From: Punica granatum
Taxonomy: Eukaryota; Streptophyta; Magnoliopsida; Myrtales; Lythraceae
Length of the DNA: 64,000 bases
NCBI RefSeq assembly: GCF_007655135.1
Contig: NC_045128.1
Location: 13,594,230 to 13,658,229 of the forward strand
Direction of reading: 5' to 3'
Shown here: positions 58,481-64,000 of the stretch, one piece after another
How positions within the stretch are numbered: the stretch's first letter is position 1
How the letters are laid out: every line of letters begins with the position of its first letter
Translations under genes and position numbers: made by a program
Notes under the pieces: model-generated
The model's database searches: none
The model's input: the letters and a program-made list of their open reading frames with translations, nothing else
Told to the model about the DNA's origin: nothing

Positions 58481-59644
58481 AATTGTAATTACTAGTATTC
58501 TCCTTTAACTTCTTTCATATATATATATATATATATATTTTTTTTTTGCTTTATTTTTTCTTTCCTTTACTTTTTTTGCTGAATTTAAATTCTTTGATAT
58601 CACGTGTATCATTATGTATATTTTCACATATTTTTCTTTGATTCTTTCTTTTGTTGCCGTTGCTTACAATCAACCAGCTCTTTGCATATATATCCACTGA
58701 CCTGTACAATAATTGAGGATGTGATAGTCGATTACGTGGTGATTGGTAAGGGAGAGAGTCGCGACTGAGGAGGAAGGAGAGGTGCCGATTACCTAGTGAC
58801 TGTGAGGGAGAAAGTCGAAACTCGAGAGACGGTGACTATGAGACTAAGAGTGAGAGCTAAGAGGATTGCGGAGCCCCGGTCAGTCAGTGATCACTGCCTC
58901 ATGGGATGGGAGAAGCAAGCCCCACGTAGTAGTTGACGAGCGCCGGTCACTGGAGCAACAGCAGCAGTCGATCACCGTCTCAGTTCAACTTAGCGCGGTC
59001 ACTTGGGCCCTGGTAGGGTTTTTTGGGTCAAACCTGATTACTAACCCGAGAACAAATATGTTGTATTTAACCCGGCAGAATTTGAATTCTGCCGAGGTCA
59101 GTTCTCTATTTATTTATTTATTTATTGTGAATCAGTTCTCTGGTTTTTGGTTATTATATGGACTTTTTTTCCTCCCATTACTTGTCCTTTACCGTGTCAC
59201 CCTTAATTTCATTAAATTGTTTTTTCCATCTTCAACGTCTCGTCCTCAGTGACAGAGAGTTATTTAAGCAGTGCCTATTAAACTTTCAGATATTATGATA
59301 CATATAAAAAAAATTATTTAGGAGAAATCATAAGAAATGGGAATTGAAGTCTTCAAGAAATATTTGAAAGTAATAGTGGAGATTACAGACAAATCATGAA
59401 GGTAAGAATCTATTTTAAACTAGTATTTTTGAAAAGTGTTCGAGTCATGCATGTATATTTGGTGTATTGTGGAGAATATCAAGTAATATATGAAGATCTC
59501 GGATTTGATGTGAAGATACCGTCCAATCAACACATGCCATGTCAACTGTTGTTGAATGTAACCCAGCATCTGCCTACCACTTCAAGAAAATATTTTTTGG
59601 TTACAAAAAAAGTCATGGACATAATACAATGAAATGAAAATCTC
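58481..59644. other. Intergenic DNA, no gene recognised
   Basis: The plus frame at 58866-59252 begins in a GC-richer block and runs into T-rich sequence; it has no domain. A palindromic GGCAGAATTTGAATTCTGCC occurs at about 59073-59093. Confidence 0.4.
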
Positions 59645-60425
59645 AGGGTCTATTTGGTTTTAGAGTTATGTTTTGACTCAACTCCACTTAACTCTACTAC
59701 AAACTTTTCAAAATTTTAAAGACCAAAATTTTTAAAAATTTTCAATTTTGCCCCACCGAGCACTGTTCATTGTCTTCTTCATCTTCATGCCCTTCTTCTC
59801 CCTTCTCGAACTGATTACTTCACTTCCATGGTCGTCCCACCCACGACAAGCCAATTACAACTCATGGCAATAGTTCTCGAGCCACGATGAGTCTAAGATT
59901 TCTATTTGATGAACCTCCACCAAGAAATCAAACCAAAATTTTCCTCATATTTCAATTTGATGAAACCTTAAAATCAGGAGAGCCAAGATCTCCTTTCCCC
60001 TCCTTTATTGGACCCTCAATCACTGGGACAACCTCATCGGGAGCAACAACTCAGGCCATCCTCCTATCCACCGTCATCATTGTTGGCATCATCGACGTCC
60101 ATGGTCTCCCCGACATCGAGAGAGAACTTGTACTCTTGGTCGCAGCCAAAGTAGGAGTCGCACATGAAGTGGAGCATGCTGGGCCTCAATCCAGGCTCCG
60201 AGGGAGTTCACCCTCGATGATGATTTTGAGCTCGGTTGAGGCATTGAGATGAAGAGAAAGAGAGGTCGATCGGGAGGGGGAAAGGGTTGCTCTAGAGAGA
60301 GACAGTGGAGAAGGAGAGAGAGACAGAGTTGGGGCAATTGTGCAAAAAAGGAATAAAATTAGGGTCCTTCTATAAAAAAAATTAAAATTAGAAACATAAC
60401 TCAACTCAACTCTACTTCATTACAA
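59645..60425. mobile_element. PIF-like MITE with a longer, possibly captured interior
   Basis: The left end TCTATTTGGTTTTAGAGTTA with 'ctccacttaactctacta', and the right part 'aacataactcaactcaactc' with 'tctacttcattacaag', are family sequence. The interior (59750-60350) is GC-richer, with open frames on both strands and a GA-rich tract (60240-60330). No protein is recognised. The right terminus is decayed, so the end is approximate. Confidence 0.45.
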
Positions 60426-60903
60426 GCTAGGAAAGAAACTTTCCCGCTAAATCGGAAACCCAATCCCACTATGTTGAGAATCTGAAAGACTGGCTTTAGA
60501 GAAAAAAAGAAAAAGGGGGAGAAATATAGTCTAAAACTTGAAAGAGTGATTGTTAGGAGAGTAAAATAAAAATAAAAAATGGTAAATGCACTAACTTTTC
60601 TTGAGGTTTGGAGAAATGATACTTAACCCCATTTGTTGAAAATATATGCACTTAGCCCTATTTGACTTAGTTGACCAAATTATTATTTTTTTGAGAGAAT
60701 ACTAATTAGGATCATAATTCTTAGTTCTTTCCTTGCTAGTCCATGCGCGCGCACACACACACATATATATATTACTGAATAAGGTTCATATTACATAAAA
60801 TGTTCACACATAATCTTTATTTTTTTATTTGAGTAAAAATTAAAAATAAATAATAAAAATAGTTGAGAGCTTCGGTCTAGAGGACAAACAAAGGGGAGAT
60901 AGT
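60426..60903. other. Intergenic DNA, no gene seen
   Basis: This includes a GCGCGCACACACACAC run at about 60745. Nothing else is supported. Confidence 0.5.
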
Positions 60904-61950
60904 TAGGGGGTGGCAATTCGTGTCGTGTCGTGTTTATACGTGTTGTGTCTAAACGGGTTCGTGTCATTGAAGTCATAACCCATATACGACACAATTATTA
61001 AACGGGTCAGGTTTTGGAAACCCATACACGACACGTTTATATCCGTGTCAATTCGTTTAGACACGTTTAAACCCATTTATCGAAACGTGTCATAATAGGT
61101 ACCCGTATACACGACACGATTATAAACGTTTTCCGGACACGTTAACACAACTTGTTTATCCGATCAACTTAGTTACCCGGATATATTAACACGACATGTT
61201 TATTCGATTAACTCGTTTACCCGAACACATTAACACGACATGTTTACACGTTAACATGGAGATTGAGATGGCGGGGAGGGGGATGTGGACGGGGAAGAGG
61301 CGAGAGCCACATCCGAGGGAGGCAGTGACGATGAGGATGAAATTGAGCCATGAGGCGCATTGGCTGGAGCGGGAGCTAGCGAAGCGGTGGGCTTCGAAGG
61401 GGAAATGGTGGGAGTGGAGTCAGCGGCGAGCTTGGGAGCAGGGGAGGGCGAGATCTTCGGCGGATCTGCGGACAATGTGAGGTGCACGGAGAGGAGAGCA
61501 ATGAGAGTGAAGAAGCAGAACTTCGCCATTGATGGATAAGAAGAAGGAAATCAAATCGTAGATGAGATTTGATGGAGGGTAGTAGAGAAGTAGAAGTAGA
61601 AATGGAAGTGCGGTTGTGCTGTGTTGGATTGGGTGAAAGAAAGGAAATGAAATTAGGTTATGCACTTAGGAAGTTAGGATTACATAAGGATATTTTGATA
61701 AATCCAAATACATTAACGGGTTAACGGGTTACATGATTATAGTAACACAATTAAACATGTCTAAATAAACATGTTTAATCATGTATAATCGGGTTACACG
61801 GGTTCAACTCGGTAAGACACGCTTATTAACCGTGTTTAAACGGGTTGGACCCGTTTAGACCGATTATCAAAAATGTCTAACCCAAACCCGTTTAACTCGG
61901 TGTCGTATCCGTATCGTATTATCGTGTCGTGTGAAATATTGTCAGCCCTA
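60904..61950. mobile_element. Gene-carrying hAT element, 1047 bp, 8-bp TSD (7 of 8)
   Basis: The ends TAGGGGGTGGCAATTCGTG (60904) and, in inverted sense, TAGGGCTGACAATATTTCAC (61950) are of the plant hAT type starting TAGGG. The flanks GAGATAGT (60896-60903) and GAGATAAT (61951-61958) differ at one base. Both arms are made of CGTGTCGTGT, AACGGGTT and ACACGACA units in mirrored orientation. Between about 61256 and 61690 sits host-derived DNA: promoter/leader and signal-peptide exon of an AGP-like gene. No transposase is present. Confidence 0.85.
61251..61690 (-). pseudogene. Captured 5' part of an arabinogalactan-protein-like gene
   Basis: The minus strand carries a leader-like pyrimidine-rich stretch (about 61690-61530), then an ATG at 61529 and 92 codons. 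The product starts MAKFCFFTLIALLSVHLTLS, a clear secretory signal, followed by a Pro/Ala/Ser/Thr-rich region with SPSPAPKL, SLAPAPANAP and STSPSPPSQSP. This is the pattern of classical arabinogalactan or related cell-wall proteins with AP/SP hydroxyproline motifs. The frame stops at 61251, exactly where transposon-arm sequence (ACATGTTTACACG) resumes. The usual C-terminal GPI-anchor hydrophobic segment is missing, so the gene is truncated by capture. Expression is unknown. Confidence 0.75.
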
Positions 61951-61958
61951 GAGATAAT

Positions 61959-62562
61959 AGCCGAAAGTTATATGAAAGAATAATCATCCCTTAGATTGTA
62001 GCTCCGAAAAAGCTAGAAAAATCTTTGGACTTGAGATATGATGAAGGTTCAAGTGGCACGCACCTCGCGGTGTTGAGGGAGCCTACACGATATTCAGCAA
62101 TAAAAATCCAAACTTCATGAAATCTGCGAATGTACTTAGATTTCTTGTATAGTCATAACTTTCTTAAGCGGATGAACTTCACTGATCTTAGATTCAAGAT
62201 CTTAAACAAATAATTTCTCTGAGTAATACAAACCTGTTGCGTAAAGATATTAAAGTTATCCGATTAATTAGGCATCTAAGTATTCCACAGCTCTTTACAG
62301 AACATCTATCCTAATCATTATTTGTAATATTCAACATGATCAAGCGTATTCAATTCCTTTTTTATATTTTCGGTGATCAAGCATATTTAATTTCAGTTCA
62401 TTAAGTGCACACAGGTGACTCATTCATCTTGTATAATGATAGCGATCTCCTTCCTTCATTACTTGATTGATCCGATTTAAAAACATATTCATTGATTGAC
62501 AAAAAAATTTTAAAAAAGGAATATGACAAGCCTAATTGAAATATAGTTTGGTATATATATTA
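61959..62562. other. Intergenic DNA, no gene seen
   Basis: No open frame or repeat boundary is supported. Confidence 0.5.
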
Positions 62563-62790
62563 GGGTAAATTGCACCAGTATCCCATGACTTTGCCACTTT
62601 TTCAAATCTATCTTATAGTTTAAAAAATAGCCTAAAATGTCCTATAGTTTTCAGGTTGTTCAACATCTCTCCCATCATGACCATTTCCGTCAAATATTAA
62701 CGGAGCGGCTGACATGGCACGGTTAAGGTGTTAACAGTGCCTATGTGGATTAGTTCAGCCACTAACCGATCGACATGTGGATTAGTTTAG
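62563..62790. mobile_element. One end of a Mutator-like MITE
   Basis: GGGTAAATTGCACCAGTAT at 62563 shares the terminus of family A, but the following sequence differs ('cccatgactttgccac', then 'ccgtcaaatattaacggag'). It therefore belongs to a related family. No matching right end was found in the remaining sequence, so the boundary at 62790 is only where recognisable sequence fades. Confidence 0.4.
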
Positions 62791-63689
62791 CTATTTTATA
62801 TGAAGTTTTGAATAACTAGATAGCTTATGGAATGTCAAAGATGAACAACTTACATGAATGAAAATTTTATATCAACTGGGACATAATTAAAGAAAAATCA
62901 TTTTGAAATAAGAAATTAAAAATGTAGATGCATCTTTGAGAAGGATGGCAAAATTATTAATAAAAAAATATTTGATAAGAAAAGAAAGAATTTAAAAGAA
63001 GGTAAATTTAGCCAGAGGATCGCTACCTTTAATATGACCGTACTTCTTTTGAACTCTATCTCATTTTATCCTCCTCTCTCTTTTTCTTATTTCAATACTT
63101 AGATGACGACAAAAAACAATGTTTTCAAACCCCACTCTACACCGTGTTGTGGGTCAACCGGTATATAACATATCATAAAAAATTCTATGATTGTTTAATT
63201 TATTTTTAAAATTATTAATAAAGTTATATATTGTAATCTGCATTTCATTTTGGCAAATATGAGTTATATGCCTATTGGTATAGAGATTATAAAACATATT
63301 TTATAAGTAGCCAATAAAGTTGAGAATTAGTATCCGAATATTCAAATTTTTTACAACAAAAACTTACATTTACACTATATCAGTTTGCAAATCCTAATTT
63401 TATTCAAAAAAGATATTGCATATATCTTATGATCTAGCATTTTTTATACACAACTTTTTCTGATATTTCTAGCCAAAATTTGAAAAAAAAAACACTTTTT
63501 CTTGAAATAATTGGTATGGCCGTAACAATCGGGACTATCTTGTTTTGATTGGGTCTAAAAACACCAAACAGAAGAAAGAAATGAAAAAAATTGTGGCAAT
63601 TTAAAAAATGAAAATAAAATAAAATAATGGAAATTTAGAAAAAAGCAACATGCAATTGGGAAAAGCTTTCCAACTCGCTCCCTTGACAA
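62791..63689. other. AT-rich intergenic DNA, no gene seen
   Basis: No supported coding or repeat structure. Confidence 0.5.
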
Positions 63690-63970
63690 TATGGATTAAG
63701 TTTCATTGTACTAGGTTCACGAGCTTGCCTTGCAACCGAAAAAAAGATTAAAAAAGAGAGTTTAGTGCAATAACGCATGCTTTCTCCAATAAACTAAGAG
63801 GTTGCAGGAATTTTGTTTCGTAGTACTACATTCACGGGTCTCCCTTGAAACCAAAAAAAGATTGAGAAAAAGGGTATAGCACATGCCCTCACTTTTAAAC
63901 TAAGAGGTTGTAGGATTTCTATTTCATTGTATTAGGTCTATAAACATCCATTGAAATCGACAAAGATTTA
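63690..63970 (+). repeat. Head-to-tail cluster of family 1 SINE-like copies
   Basis: Three partial copies follow one another: a tail at about 63690-63745 ('aagtttcattgtactaggtt'), a near-complete copy at 63760-63855 ('gtgcaataacgcatgctttc', then 'actaagaggttgcaggaatt') and another at 63868-63970 ('actaagaggttgtaggattt', then 'tattaggtctataaacatcc'). The B-box regions are shortened in all. Confidence 0.55.
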
Positions 63971-64000
63971 AAGATTAAGATATGGTAATCCAATAAATTA

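Noticed and set aside
58866..59252. 128-codon plus-strand open frame
   Set aside because: Its translation starts in GC-rich DNA and becomes hydrophobic low-complexity from T-rich sequence; no family resemblance.

Overview
The window is AT-rich nuclear DNA of a flowering plant, most likely a eudicot. The evidence is an intron-containing cytokinin oxidase gene and a LOB-domain gene with plant splice sites, plus plant-type transposons: Copia and Gypsy LTRs, TRIMs, CACTA, hAT, Mutator-like, PIF-like MITEs, Helitrons and tRNA-like SINEs. I cannot name the species. No bacterial operons, rRNA genes, CRISPR arrays or canonical tRNA genes are visible.

Only two intact protein-coding genes can be supported. 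A two-exon LBD (LOB-domain) transcription-factor gene lies on the minus strand at 7691-8420. A five-exon cytokinin dehydrogenase (CKX) gene lies on the plus strand at 50357-53719; its splice sites all follow GT/AG and join into a 546-residue reading frame. A broken copy of the CKX 3' end, including its 3'UTR, sits in inverted orientation at about 16065-16395, next to a piece of an ABCG/PDR transporter gene.

Layout. 1-5165: truncated Copia LTR, one clear and one possible Helitron, and a Gypsy-type LTR end. 5166-7160: unrecognised coding relics split by a 546-bp hAT element. 7691-8500: LBD gene and promoter. 9108-13930: a CACTA-type element with nested insertions (PIF-like MITE, a hAT element carrying an ankyrin fragment, a Mutator-like MITE). 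14575-16395: LTR remnant, PDR fragment and CKX fragment. 17-36 kb: mostly AT-rich intergenic DNA with SINEs, a TRIM, MITEs and a 769-bp Mutator-like element. 36944-41340: a complete gag-only LTR retrotransposon with three nested insertions. 42-49 kb: a long-inverted-repeat Mutator-like element, paired LTR-like sequences, a second TRIM and tandem duplications. 50-54 kb: the CKX gene, with a SINE in its proximal promoter. 54-64 kb: MITEs, an exact-looking 86-bp tandem duplication, and a hAT element that carries the 5' part of an arabinogalactan-protein-like gene.

The main theme is TE nesting and gene-fragment capture. For many elements the ends can be fixed to the base from target-site duplications read directly: 8 bp for hAT, 9 bp for Mutator-like, and about 5 bp for TRIM. 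I found no convincing new enzymatic or defence system. The most unusual items are the gene-carrying hAT elements, the inverted CKX 3' duplicate, the SINE in the CKX promoter, and a duplicated LTR/polypurine-tract junction in the LTR retrotransposon.
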